From Panacagrimonas sp. (GTDB lineage Bacteria; Pseudomonadota; Gammaproteobacteria; Nevskiales; Nevskiaceae): a stretch of DNA of 8,694 nt. Of this stretch, positions 1 through 7,271 are shown piece by piece. Below the pieces are notes generated by a model, which made no database searches, was not told the DNA's origin, and saw only the letters and a list, made by a program, of their open reading frames with translations. A program made the translations under genes and the position numbers. Within the stretch, counting starts at the first letter, position 1. Every line of letters begins with the position of its first letter. Location of the stretch: NCBI GenBank assembly GCA_021773655.1, contig JAJFJX010000391.1, forward strand, positions 1-8,694. Reading direction: 5' to 3'.

Positions 1-193
1 GCAGCGGGCCGAGGAGCTGGCCCTGCAGGGACCGGACCTCGAGGTCGGCCAGCTCCAGGTCCACAGCAGTGTCCAGCACCCAGCGTGCGCCGCCGCTGGT
101 GCCCAACACCCACAGGACCAGCGCCAGCAGACCCAGCAGGCTGCCGGTGAGCAGCACGCCCAGACTGATGAAGATTCGGCGAATGATGCGCAT
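1..193 (-). CDS. tamB: TamB, N-terminal fragment (translocation and assembly module, inner-membrane subunit)
   Basis: Only the first 64 codons are inside the window; the frame stays open to base 1, so the rest of the gene lies beyond it. The visible protein starts MRIIRRIF and continues with a hydrophobic signal-anchor (about residues 8-31, rich in Leu and Val). After this comes a GGARWVLD segment and a segment ending QGQLLGPL, typical of the start of TamB, where one inner-membrane helix precedes a long periplasmic beta structure. TamB works with TamA to help lipids or outer-membrane proteins cross the periplasm (family knowledge). The ATG shares its A with the tamA TGA stop (TGATG), so the two are translationally coupled. 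The assignment rests mainly on the adjacent tamA, because the fragment is short. Confidence 0.85.
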   Translation of the reverse strand, partial: MRIIRRIFISLGVLLTGSLLGLLALVLWVLGTSGGARWVLDTAVDLELADLEVRSLQGQLLGPL

Positions 194-1953
194 CACACCC
201 CCACCCGCACGCCGATGTGCACGCGGATTCCGGTTTCGTCGTCGTCCAGCGGATGCGCCAGATCGAGCTGCAGGCTGCCGATCGGCACCCGGTAACGCAG
301 TCCGGCGCCCACGCCCAGCAGCAGATCCGGCCCGGGTCGGTTGCCGACCCCGCCGGCGTCGACGAACAGCGCCGCGCCCAGGTTGTTCCAGAAACGATGC
401 TCGATCTCGCCGCTGTAGACATTCAGGAAGCGCCCGCCGATGACGTTGCCGTCGGCGTCGCGCGGACCGATGGACTGGTACTTGTAGCCGCGCACGCTCT
501 GGTCGCCGCCGGCGTAGAAACGTTGCGATGCCGGCAGCTCGCCGAAGCTCTCGACCAGGCTGTAGCCGAACTCGATGCGACCGATCAGGCGCGTGCTCCG
601 GTCCAGCGGGTAGTGACCGCGCAGCAGCACGCGGCCCTGCACGAAGCTGGTGGTGGACAGCACGTTGTTGACCGCGCCGTGCACGTCGAAAAAGGCGTAC
701 CAGCCGCGCTGGGTGTGGATCGGATCGTCGGCGCGCGTGCGGTTGATCGAGACGCCGGGGGTGAGCAGGTCGGCACGCGTGGTGCTGTCGCCGAAATCGG
801 ATTCCTCGTGGGTGAATTCCAGATAAAGGCGTCGCTTCCAGTCGCCGGGGGTGCGGTCCAGGCTGGTGCCGACCACGTACTTGGCGGTGTCACCGGCTTC
901 GAGTTTCTCGGTTTCGGTGGCTGCGGTGAAGCTCAGCGACTCCCCCGCTTCTCCGCCCAGCGGAATGCGGTAGGTGGTGCCGAGGGTGTTCTTGATCTCC
1001 GACAGGCGGAAGTCGCTGTTCAGCGTATGGCCGCGCCGGTTGAGGCGGCGCCAGTCCGAGGCCACCGACAGGCGGGCGCCGGTGTCGGTGCCGTAGCCGA
1101 CCCCGAAGTCATAGCGCGTGCGCGCACGCGGCTCGGTGGTGACCTGCACCGGAATGTGTTTCTCGGCGTCGACAAGGTCACGCTGCGGCTGGATGTCCAC
1201 CGACTGGAAATATCCCAGGTCGGACAGCCGGAACTGCAGGTCGACCAGCGCCTGCGCCTCGAACGGATCTCCCGGCTGGATGTGCAGATAACGCTCGATC
1301 ACGTCGGGATCGATCAGTCGATCGTCCTCGCCTTCCTGGGTCACCGACACCTCGCCGAAGAAATAGCGCGGCCCGGTGTCCAGGTGCAGGATGGCGCGCG
1401 CCTGTTGGGTGTCAGGATTCACGCGCAGCTCGCTGCGTGCCCAACTGGCATCGAGAAATCCGTTGGCCAGCGCGGCGTCGGCCATGCGCTTCTTGGTCGC
1501 CTCGTAACGGGCATGGTCGAGCTTCTCGTCGAGCTTGAGCGGGATCCAGCGCAGCCGCCGTTCGAGCGCCTCGAAGTCCGCGCCTTCGCCGACGAAGCGC
1601 GTGTCGATGGCCGTGACCCGCGTCGGAGGGCCGGGGTCGATGCGGTAGCGCGCGGTCCAGTCCGGCACCGACCCTTCGATCTGCGCATCGACCTTCGGGC
1701 TGTAGTAGCCGAACGGCTGCAGCGCAGATTCGATGTCCGACGTGGCCTGCCGGTGCAGACGCATCACCAGCGCCTCGTTCTCGCCGATGTCCGCGGCGCG
1801 CGCACGGATGCCCAGGCGCGCCTCGACATTTTCGCGCTCGGCGTCCTCCAGGCCCTCGACCTTGACCCGCACCTCGGCCGCCGCGACGGCAGCGAGCAGG
1901 CTCATCAGGGCGGCGATCGCGGTGGCGATGCGCCTGCGTCGAGTCGATATCAT
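193..1953 (-). CDS. tamA: TamA, Omp85-family outer-membrane assembly factor
   Basis: The product is a 586-residue outer-membrane protein, close to the usual TamA length of about 580. A signal peptide (Arg-rich start, hydrophobic core, cut near AAVAAA at residue 26) is followed by about three POTRA domains (roughly 28-275). A C-terminal 16-strand barrel follows, with the Omp85 loop-6 motif VRGY at 487-490 in the context GGDQSVRGY. It ends in a beta strand (IRVHIGVRVGV). TamA pairs with inner-membrane TamB, whose gene overlaps the stop by one base. I chose the ATG at 1953 because the signal peptide begins there. An in-frame ATG at 2034 would add 27 residues (MCASHSGRCRL and on) that do not look like an export signal. 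The ribosome site is weak (GGGCGG directly before ATG), and a TAAACT -10-like hexamer lies only about 10 bases upstream, so the transcript leader may be very short or begin further up. Confidence 0.95.
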   Translation of the reverse strand: MISTRRRRIATAIAALMSLLAAVAAAEVRVKVEGLEDAERENVEARLGIRARAADIGENEALVMRLHRQATSDIESALQPFGYYSPKVDAQIEGSVPDWTARYRIDPGPPTRVTAIDTRFVGEGADFEALERRLRWIPLKLDEKLDHARYEATKKRMADAALANGFLDASWARSELRVNPDTQQARAILHLDTGPRYFFGEVSVTQEGEDDRLIDPDVIERYLHIQPGDPFEAQALVDLQFRLSDLGYFQSVDIQPQRDLVDAEKHIPVQVTTEPRARTRYDFGVGYGTDTGARLSVASDWRRLNRRGHTLNSDFRLSEIKNTLGTTYRIPLGGEAGESLSFTAATETEKLEAGDTAKYVVGTSLDRTPGDWKRRLYLEFTHEESDFGDSTTRADLLTPGVSINRTRADDPIHTQRGWYAFFDVHGAVNNVLSTTSFVQGRVLLRGHYPLDRSTRLIGRIEFGYSLVESFGELPASQRFYAGGDQSVRGYKYQSIGPRDADGNVIGGRFLNVYSGEIEHRFWNNLGAALFVDAGGVGNRPGPDLLLGVGAGLRYRVPIGSLQLDLAHPLDDDETGIRVHIGVRVGV

Positions 1954-2264
1954 CCGCCCAAGTTTAGATGCAGTCGGCGCGGGCACCGACCCCGGGGGGC
2001 GGAGCCGGCATCGACCCGAGTGCGACGCGCACACGATCCGGCCAGGCCAGGGGCGGCCGGGGCGGGGGATTCATGCCGGCGCCATGGAACTCGCACAAGC
2101 ACCAGAGTCAGGCCACAGACCCAGGTGCGCAGACGCCGGACCCGCCGCCGCTCACGCTCGACGCCGGGCGGCGCGACGCGGGGACTCGCGGCGGCACAGA
2201 CCCTGGCCGCCGCGGGCGATGCAGGCGCGGCGCGGCGCGGTGAGGACATGGAACGGGACTCCGG
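1954..2264. other. Intergenic region between the PhoX-like gene and tamA
   Basis: These 311 bases carry no convincing gene. Several frames are open only because stop codons are rare in GC-rich DNA, and their products are Arg/Pro/Gly-rich with no recognisable fold. The region should hold the 3' end of the upstream PhoX-like transcript and the tamA promoter. The only structural element I can place is the GC-rich inverted repeat at 2187-2214. No strong -35/-10 pair for tamA is visible. Confidence 0.6.
2187..2214 (-). terminator. GC-rich hairpin, possible transcript end of the PhoX-like gene
   Basis: CGCGGCGGC (2187-2195) and GCCGCCGCG (2206-2214) form a perfect 9-bp stem with a 10-nt loop. It lies 51 bases past the stop of the PhoX-like gene. 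No T-run follows on the minus strand, so it is not a classical intrinsic terminator. It could protect an RNA end or simply reflect high GC. Confidence 0.25.
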
Positions 2265-3584
2265 TCAGGCCGAAAACGGCAGCATGATCTCGTAGGTGAT
2301 GCCCAGACCCAGCCCGTTGCGCGAGCCGCGATTGGAGTTGAAGTACAGCCGCCGGCCATCGGGCGAAAACGCGGCACCGGAAATCTCCGAGGCACTCTGG
2401 CCCATCACCTGCAACAGCGGGATGACGCTGCGGTCCGGCAGGATCACGCAGAGCTGCATGTCACCGCCGTCCTCGCAGACCAGGATCTCTCCACTGGCGG
2501 TGACCGTGAGATTGTCGACGCCCGACAGGATCCGGCTGGCGCCGGACGCGGTATCGAAGTCGTAGATGATCTCCAGGGTCTGCGCGTCGGTATCCAGGGC
2601 CCAGATGCGGTTGTCGCCCCGTGTGGCAAAGAACGCGACGCCCCGATGAAACCACAGGCCCTCGCCGCCATCGAAGGCGGTCGCTTCGGGCCGTCTGTTG
2701 TCGATCTGGCGGGCGGCGGGGTTGGCGGCGTCGATCCACCGCACCGGCAGCGGGTTGTTCTGCGCGGTATCGGGATCACCCAAGACCTGCAGCACCTGCA
2801 GGGTGCCCTGCTCGAACCGCGCGCGCCCGCCGGCGGGCCAGTCCGGCTCGGTGGCGACGAATCGGTAGAAGCGGCCCTCTGGCAGGTCCTCGGTCATGTA
2901 GGCGGTGCGCGCGGCCGGGTCCAGCGCCAGCGCCTCGTGCGCAAAGATGCCCAGCGCCGGCTTGACCTGGGCGTCTACGACGCCATACGGGTCGCACTCC
3001 CACACGCGGCCGTCGTTGATCTCCTCGCAACTCAGCCAGGTGTTCCAGGGCGTGGCGCCGCCGGAGCAGTTGAAGGTGGTATTGCGCAGCACTCGGTAGC
3101 AGTCCACCACCGTGCCGCCGGCGTCGAAGACCAGCGCGCTGGCGCCCCCCAGACCGGGCGCGAACCGACCGCCGACACCGATCAGCTCGTCCACCAGGGG
3201 CAGCCCGGACAGCTCCGGAAAGGAGAAGGTCACGGTCCCGATGCCGGGGACCTCGCTGTTGCAGCAATAGATCCAGCCGCCCTCCGGACGCGGGAACACC
3301 GCGCCGCCGTCCGGAAACGCATGCCAGATGCCGGGGCTGCCGGCGGCTGGAAACTGGCCCGCGACCGCCACCACGCGCGAGGTGAATCCCCGGGGCAGGC
3401 GGATGTTGTTGGCGTCCGGCTCACCCAGCGGCCCGATCCCGGCCAGACGCCCGCGGGTCCTGTCCGGAAGGCTGTTGCCCGAACTGCCGCCGCAGGCGGC
3501 CAGCCAGGATGCGCTGCCGACGGCGCCGGCGCTCCAGAACAGTTGCCGCAGGAACTCGCGGCGGCTGCGTGGCCTGAACTTCAT
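2265..3584 (-). CDS. Tat-exported PhoX/DUF839 family protein (putative alkaline phosphatase-like, lipoprotein-type signal)
   Basis: The 439-residue product starts with a twin-arginine signal (SRREFLR, residues 7-13) and a hydrophobic stretch ending in LAAC (28-31). Cys31 could therefore be lipidated after Tat export; otherwise the protein is periplasmic. The mature part matches the DUF839/PhoX beta-propeller family: WLSCEE (183-188, Cys186 and two Glu), FAHEALALDP (214-223), a TEDLPEGRFYRF block (231-242), RRPEATAF (297-304) and CEDGG (370-374). In PhoX phosphatases, a Cys and several acidic residues hold iron and calcium (family knowledge). The protein is much shorter than classical PhoX (over 600 residues), so phosphatase activity is not assured. 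GGAGGG seven bases before the ATG supports the start. It follows ttcA after 122 bp and precedes tamA by 311 bp. A metal-dependent esterase or a non-enzymatic propeller are alternatives. Confidence 0.85.
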   Translation of the reverse strand: MKFRPRSRREFLRQLFWSAGAVGSASWLAACGGSSGNSLPDRTRGRLAGIGPLGEPDANNIRLPRGFTSRVVAVAGQFPAAGSPGIWHAFPDGGAVFPRPEGGWIYCCNSEVPGIGTVTFSFPELSGLPLVDELIGVGGRFAPGLGGASALVFDAGGTVVDCYRVLRNTTFNCSGGATPWNTWLSCEEINDGRVWECDPYGVVDAQVKPALGIFAHEALALDPAARTAYMTEDLPEGRFYRFVATEPDWPAGGRARFEQGTLQVLQVLGDPDTAQNNPLPVRWIDAANPAARQIDNRRPEATAFDGGEGLWFHRGVAFFATRGDNRIWALDTDAQTLEIIYDFDTASGASRILSGVDNLTVTASGEILVCEDGGDMQLCVILPDRSVIPLLQVMGQSASEISGAAFSPDGRRLYFNSNRGSRNGLGLGITYEIMLPFSA

Positions 3585-3706
3585 GCGGGGACCCTCCGGT
3601 TTCCGGTCGCGGCCCGGCGACGCGGCGGGCTGCAGACCTCACTACGCGCAGCCACGGGCGACGGATGAAGTGTTCGGGCGGCGCGGGCCGTGCGTGTACA
3701 AGGGTC

Positions 3707-4609
3707 TCAGGGGGGCGCCGGTTCGGGCTCGGCCATCAACCAGTTGTTCGGACCGGCGCTGCCACCGCCCGGGCCGAGGAAATCGAACAGCCTGGGATCG
3801 GCAAGCTGCGACGGCGCCACGTTGCCCAGCGCCCTGAAGATGATCTCCGAGCGCCCCGGGTATTCGCGCTCCCACTGGTCCATCATCCTGCGCACCTGCC
3901 TGCGCTGCAGGTTTTCCTGCGTGCCGCACAGATTGCAGGGAATGATCGGGAACTGCTTCTGCACGGCGTATTCGGCGATGTCGGATTCGCAGCAGTAGGC
4001 CAGCGGGCGGATCACCACGTTGCGACCGTCGTCCGAACGCAGCTTGGGCGGCATCGCCGCCAGCTTGCCGCCGAAGAACAGATTGAGGAAGAACGTGGCG
4101 AGGATGTCGTCGCGGTGGTGCCCCAGCGCGATGCGGTTGAATCCCTGCTCGTGGGCAAAGGAGTACAGCGCCCCGCGTCGCAGCCGCGAGCACAGCGAAC
4201 ACATGGTCTTGCCCTCGGGGATGTTGCGCTTGACCACGCTGTAGGTGTCCTGCTCCAGGATGGTGTAGGCCACCCCTCTGGAGGCCAGATACTCCGGCAG
4301 GATGTGCGCGGGAAAGTCCGGCTGCTTCTGGTCCAGGTTCACCGCATGCAGCTCGAAGCGAACCGGCGCCCTGGCCTGCAACTGCATCAGCACGTCGAGC
4401 ATCGTGTAGCTGTCCTTGCCGCCGGACAGGCACACCATCACCCGGTCACCCTCGCCGATCATGGAGAAATCCTGGATCGCCCGGCCGACCTCGCGGCGCA
4501 GGCGTTTGGCCAGCTTGTTGGACTCCAGGCGCGCCCTGGCCGCAGCCTTCGGACGATCGCCGGCCGGCGGGCGCGGCGCGCGCAGATCCAGAATCGGGAC
4601 AGCTTGCAT
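3707..4609 (-). CDS. ttcA: TtcA, tRNA 2-thiocytidine(32) synthetase
   Basis: This cytoplasmic enzyme uses ATP and an iron-sulphur cluster to convert cytidine 32 of certain tRNAs to 2-thiocytidine (family knowledge). The 300-residue product has the PP-loop SGGKDS (62-67) for ATP and CSLC (Cys137, Cys140). It also has LGHHRDD (162-168) and IPCNLCG (Cys225 and Cys228); Cys137, Cys140 and Cys225 match the cluster-binding cysteines of E. coli TtcA. Blocks such as VNLDQKQPDFP and PEGKT-CSLCSRLRRG are near-identical to the enterobacterial protein. Family length is about 270-310. The chosen ATG adds about 28 poorly conserved residues before the conserved NKLAKRLRREVG segment; its ribosome site is weak, so a slightly shorter form is possible. 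It is divergent from the DUF2461 gene and upstream of the PhoX-like gene on the same strand. Confidence 0.97.
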   Translation of the reverse strand: MQAVPILDLRAPRPPAGDRPKAAARARLESNKLAKRLRREVGRAIQDFSMIGEGDRVMVCLSGGKDSYTMLDVLMQLQARAPVRFELHAVNLDQKQPDFPAHILPEYLASRGVAYTILEQDTYSVVKRNIPEGKTMCSLCSRLRRGALYSFAHEQGFNRIALGHHRDDILATFFLNLFFGGKLAAMPPKLRSDDGRNVVIRPLAYCCESDIAEYAVQKQFPIIPCNLCGTQENLQRRQVRRMMDQWEREYPGRSEIIFRALGNVAPSQLADPRLFDFLGPGGGSAGPNNWLMAEPEPAPP

Positions 4610-4637
4610 GGGACACTCGCCGACAGGGTGGCGCCGG

Positions 4638-4643
4638 ATTATC
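4638..4643 (-). promoter_or_regulatory. Candidate -10 element for ttcA
   Basis: On the minus strand this reads GATAAT, five of six matches to TATAAT, 28 bases upstream of the ttcA ATG. A start site about 7 bases downstream would give a leader of about 20 nt. No good -35 hexamer lies at 16-18 bp, so the call rests on the -10 alone. Confidence 0.4.
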
Positions 4644-4673
4644 CCACGCGCGCCGGCCGGCGGCCTTGCCGCT

Positions 4674-4717
4674 GCGCCAACGGAACGGGCGCGGCAGAAT
4701 GCGGCGCCAACCGTTCC
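4674..4717. repeat. Direct and inverted short repeats in the ttcA/DUF2461 divergent region
   Basis: GCGCCAAC occurs at 4674-4681 and again at 4704-4711, exactly 30 bases apart. Overlapping these, GGAACGG (4682-4688) and CCGTTCC (4711-4717) form a 7-bp inverted repeat. Between them lies CAGAAT (4695-4700), a possible -10 element for the rightward gene (four of six matches). The arrangement could be a small operator, but in GC-rich DNA it may be chance. Confidence 0.3.
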
Positions 4718-4729
4718 CTGGAGCCGTCA

Positions 4730-5488
4730 ATGGCCAGCAAGGCCAGCCCCTGCTTTTGCACCGAGACCTTCGCCTTCCTGCGCGAGCTGGCGAAGAACAA
4801 TTCGCGCGAATGGTTCCAGGACAACAAGCCTCGCTACGAGGCGCACGTGCGCGCTCCGGCCCTGCGGCTGATCAGCGCCCTTGCCGACCCGCTCAAGGAC
4901 ATCAGCCCGCAGCTCACTGCCGTGGCCAGACCGGTCGGGGGCTCGCTGTTCCGCATCCATCGCGACACGCGCTTTGCGACAGACAAGCGCCCGTACAAGA
5001 CGCATGTGGGCATGTACTTCGCGCATGCCGCTGCGGGCAAGGCAGCGCGCGGCGAAGCGGGCAATGCGTCCATGGGACGGCTCGACACCCCCGGCCTGTA
5101 TCTGCACATCGAGCCGGGAGAGTGCTTCGTGGGCGGCGGAATCTGGCACCCGCAGTCGGCGACCACGCGCCGGATCCGCGATTACATGGTGAGCAATCCG
5201 GCGAGCTGGAAGAAGGCCACGCGCAGCCCCGAATTCCGCAAGGTCTTTGCGCTGACAGGCGCCGCGCTGGTGCGTCCGCCCAGGGGCTACGACCCTGCCC
5301 ACGAACTGATCGAGGACCTCAAGCGCAAGGACTTCATCGCCTCCACCCGGCTCGACGACGCGCTGTTGCTGCGCCCGGACCTGGTCAGGCCGTTGATGGC
5401 GCGCTACGTCCTGTTGGGGCCCATGCTCGATTGGCTGTGCGGGGCCCTGGATCTTGATTTCCAGGACGGCCAGGGCCCGTCCACGTAG
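4730..5488 (+). CDS. DUF2461 family protein (TIGR02453-type)
   Basis: The 252-residue cytoplasmic protein belongs to a widespread family of unknown function. Conserved blocks are visible in order: FLRELAKNNSREWFQDNKPRY (16-36, with the NN..EWF signature), GSLFRIHRDTRFATDKRPYKTH (71-92) and YLHIEPGECFVGGGIWHP (124-141). The C-terminal helical part is typical of the family, and the total of about 220-250 residues is usual. No signal peptide or membrane segment is present. GGAG at 4720-4723, six bases before the ATG, supports this start. The same frame is open far upstream, but that part runs opposite ttcA and has no family similarity. It is divergent from ttcA and convergent with the sigma-54 activator gene, so it is probably its own transcription unit. 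The biochemical role is unknown. Confidence 0.93.
   Translation: MASKASPCFCTETFAFLRELAKNNSREWFQDNKPRYEAHVRAPALRLISALADPLKDISPQLTAVARPVGGSLFRIHRDTRFATDKRPYKTHVGMYFAHAAAGKAARGEAGNASMGRLDTPGLYLHIEPGECFVGGGIWHPQSATTRRIRDYMVSNPASWKKATRSPEFRKVFALTGAALVRPPRGYDPAHELIEDLKRKDFIASTRLDDALLLRPDLVRPLMARYVLLGPMLDWLCGALDLDFQDGQGPST
5442..5478. repeat. Inverted repeat at the 3' end of the DUF2461 gene
   Basis: GGGCCCTGG (5442-5450) and CCAGGGCCC (5470-5478) are perfect 9-bp arms around a 19-base loop, ending eight bases before the stop codon. A second, competing pair (CCTGG 5446-5450 with CCAGG 5461-5465) can form a tighter hairpin. No T-run follows. It may act as a GC hairpin for termination or RNA stability, but it lies within coding sequence. 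Confidence 0.35.
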
Positions 5489-5699
5489 CGGCGTCGGGCA
5501 TCTGCACCGCGCCGTCGTCGATCCATCGCCTGAGGGCTGCGCGATCGACCGGCGCGCTGACCGCGTGGCGATGCAGCACCCTGTGGACCGTCGCCCCGGA
5601 TGCCGCCAGGTGCCGCCAGGTGCCGCGCTCCGGGCGGCGCAAGGCCCGTCCGGCATCCGGCGCCAACCGCGGCCCACGCGCCGTCGCAGACCGAGACGA
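5489..5699. other. Convergent intergenic region with nested repeats; possible short ORF remnant
   Basis: This stretch separates two converging genes. It contains the nested inverted repeat and tandem repeat described separately. On the minus strand, directly past the stop of the sigma-54 activator and in the same frame, an open frame runs to 5385 with an ATG at 5666. Its first 60 residues have GC-rich third positions and look protein-like (for example DRAALRRWIDDGA). It has no ribosome site and matches no family I know, and its 3' end lies opposite the DUF2461 gene. I treat it as a doubtful remnant or chance frame. Confidence 0.4.
5596..5660. repeat. Nested inverted repeat with an internal 10-bp tandem repeat
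   Basis: CCGGATGCCG (5596-5605) and CGGCATCCGG (5651-5660) are perfect 10-bp arms. Between them, GTGCCGC (5620-5626) pairs with GCGGCGC (5634-5640) with one G-T wobble. The tandem unit TGCCGCCAGG is present twice at 5601-5620, with a partial third copy (TGCCGC) to 5626. Since two genes converge here, this could be a bidirectional terminator, though no T-runs are present. Confidence 0.4.
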
Positions 5700-7271
5700 T
5701 CAGCGCCGGAAGGCCTTTGCGTCCACGCCATACTTGAGCAACTTGGCGCGCAGGGTGCTGGCATTGACGCGCAGCAGCCTGGCCGCACCATGCGGGCCGT
5801 CGATGCGTCCGCCGCAGGACAGCAGCGCCCTGCCGAGGTGCGCCGCGAGGACCTCGTCGAGCGGGGCGATGTCCTGGCGGTGATCCGGCACGGCATCGCC
5901 CGGGCGCGGCACCGGCGGCGCCGATACGGGCGCGGCCACGTTCCGGGGCTCGGACCCCAACGCGGCTTCGAGCTCCAGGCGCTGGCCGCGACCAAGGATC
6001 ACCGCCCGCTCCAGTACCGCCGAGAGCTCGCGGACATTGCCCGGCCAGCGATAGAGGCGCAGTTGTCGGTGGTCGTCCTCGCTGATGCTTGGCGTCGGCA
6101 CCCCGAGGCGGCTCGCGGCCCGCTCGACGAAATGGCGTGCCAACAGCGGGATGTCTGGTAGTCGTTCGCGCAGCGGCGGCAGCAACAGCGGAAACACCGC
6201 GATCCGATACCACAGGTCTTCGCGGAAATGTCCTTCCTGCACCATGCCCGGCAGATCGCGATGGGTGGCGGCGATGACTCTCACGTTGACGGCGACTTCA
6301 CGCTCGCTGCCGACCCGCTGGACGATGCCGTCCTGGAGCACGCGCAGCAGGCGGATCTGCACTGCTGGCGTGAGCTCGCCGATCTCGTCGAGAAACAGCG
6401 TGCCGCCGTCGGCACGCTCGAACCATCCGCGGCGCGGCGCGAGCGCGCCGGTGAAGCTGCCCTTCTCGTGGCCGAAGAGTTCGGAATCGATCAGCTCCGC
6501 CGGAACGGCACCGCAGTTGACGCGCACGAAGGGGCCGTCGCGACGGCTTGAGCGCTCGTGGATGGTGCGGGCGACCACTTCCTTGCCGGAACCGGTTTCA
6601 CCCAGGATCAGCACCGTGGCTTGCGTGCTGGCCACCTGGTCGACGCGCTCCATGACGCCGCGCAGCCCCTGTTCTGCACCCACCACGACCTCCGACAGCG
6701 ACTTGCGGCCGAGGCGGGACAGCAGCGCCTGGCGGTCCGCATCGGCCGCGGCGCCCAGCCGACGCAGCGCGTGCAGGCGCGCCTGGTTCTCCAGTGCAGC
6801 GCTCCAGGGGGCCAGCGCAGCCCGGAACAAGGACCGGTCGTCCTCCGAATAGTGCGTGGCCGCTGGCGCGGTGGCGATGAGCATCCCGAGCACGCGGCCC
6901 GAGGCGCAAAGGGGTCCGGCCAGGCACTGCGCCTCGGGAATCAGCCGCTCGGCACCGGCAAATGGCGTCGCCGGATCACCGGGCCGGGCGAGCCAGTCCT
7001 CGCCGCGCGCGGCCCAGACCTCGAAGGCTTGCAGGACGCTCGGCGTCAGCACCTGCGCGCCGGTGCGCCGGCGTACGCCGCCCGACGGGGACCACTGCAC
7101 CGGCAACAGCAGGTTGCCGGTCTCGGCATCGCGTTCGATCAGATCGAGCGCCCCGAGCGCGATGGCCTCCGCCAGCCCCTGGGCGAGCACGGGCAGGGAC
7201 TCGCGAAGCTCCAGGTGCTTGCCGACCTCGCTCCACAGGGAAAGCCGCAGTTGCTCGTGCGTCAAATTCAT
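5700..7271 (-). CDS. Sigma-54-dependent transcriptional activator (GAF - AAA+ - Fis-type HTH)
   Basis: The 523-residue product is a bacterial enhancer-binding protein that uses ATP to open promoters bound by sigma-54 RNA polymerase. Domains: an N-terminal GAF-like sensor (about 15-165), the AAA+ core (about 195-430) and a C-terminal Fis-type helix-turn-helix (about 475-516). The core shows Walker A GETGSGKE (224-231), the sigma-54 contact loop as GSFTGA (271-276; a Ser replaces the first Ala of GAFTGA, but the Thr is kept), Walker B GGTLFLDEI (289-297), FREDLWYR (349-356) and WPGNVREL (409-416). There is no phospho-receiver domain, so a small molecule or redox cue at the GAF domain is likely; the layout is NorR/FhlA-like. 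I prefer the ATG at 7271 because conserved-looking sequence starts there. An in-frame ATG at 7322 would add 17 residues; neither has a good ribosome site. It is divergent from the oscA-like gene, whose control region it probably reads. Confidence 0.95.
   Translation of the reverse strand: MNLTHEQLRLSLWSEVGKHLELRESLPVLAQGLAEAIALGALDLIERDAETGNLLLPVQWSPSGGVRRRTGAQVLTPSVLQAFEVWAARGEDWLARPGDPATPFAGAERLIPEAQCLAGPLCASGRVLGMLIATAPAATHYSEDDRSLFRAALAPWSAALENQARLHALRRLGAAADADRQALLSRLGRKSLSEVVVGAEQGLRGVMERVDQVASTQATVLILGETGSGKEVVARTIHERSSRRDGPFVRVNCGAVPAELIDSELFGHEKGSFTGALAPRRGWFERADGGTLFLDEIGELTPAVQIRLLRVLQDGIVQRVGSEREVAVNVRVIAATHRDLPGMVQEGHFREDLWYRIAVFPLLLPPLRERLPDIPLLARHFVERAASRLGVPTPSISEDDHRQLRLYRWPGNVRELSAVLERAVILGRGQRLELEAALGSEPRNVAAPVSAPPVPRPGDAVPDHRQDIAPLDEVLAAHLGRALLSCGGRIDGPHGAARLLRVNASTLRAKLLKYGVDAKAFRR

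Noticed and set aside
1954..2034. 27-residue N-terminal extension of TamA from the ATG at 2034
   Set aside because: It precedes a clean signal peptide and has no ribosome site.
1954..2264. Possible small genes between the PhoX-like gene and tamA
   Set aside because: All frames give Arg/Pro/Gly-rich products with no ribosome site or family match.
217..2295. Plus-strand open frame of 692 codons
   Set aside because: It lies opposite tamA, whose POTRA/barrel features are clear. Its product is a low-information shadow typical of GC-rich antisense frames.
2646..3668. Plus-strand open frame of 340 codons
   Set aside because: It is antisense to the PhoX-like gene and has no recognisable motif or ribosome site.
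3665..4729. Upstream part of the long plus-strand frame that ends in the DUF2461 gene
   Set aside because: It lies opposite ttcA and shows no family similarity; the real DUF2461 start with a ribosome site is at 4730.
4727..5995. Minus-strand open frame of 422 codons
   Set aside because: It runs antisense to the DUF2461 gene and out of frame with the sigma-54 activator; composition is shadow-like.
5404..6213. Minus-strand open frame of 269 codons
   Set aside because: It overlaps the activator AAA+/HTH coding region in another frame; Arg/Gly/Ala-rich without motifs.
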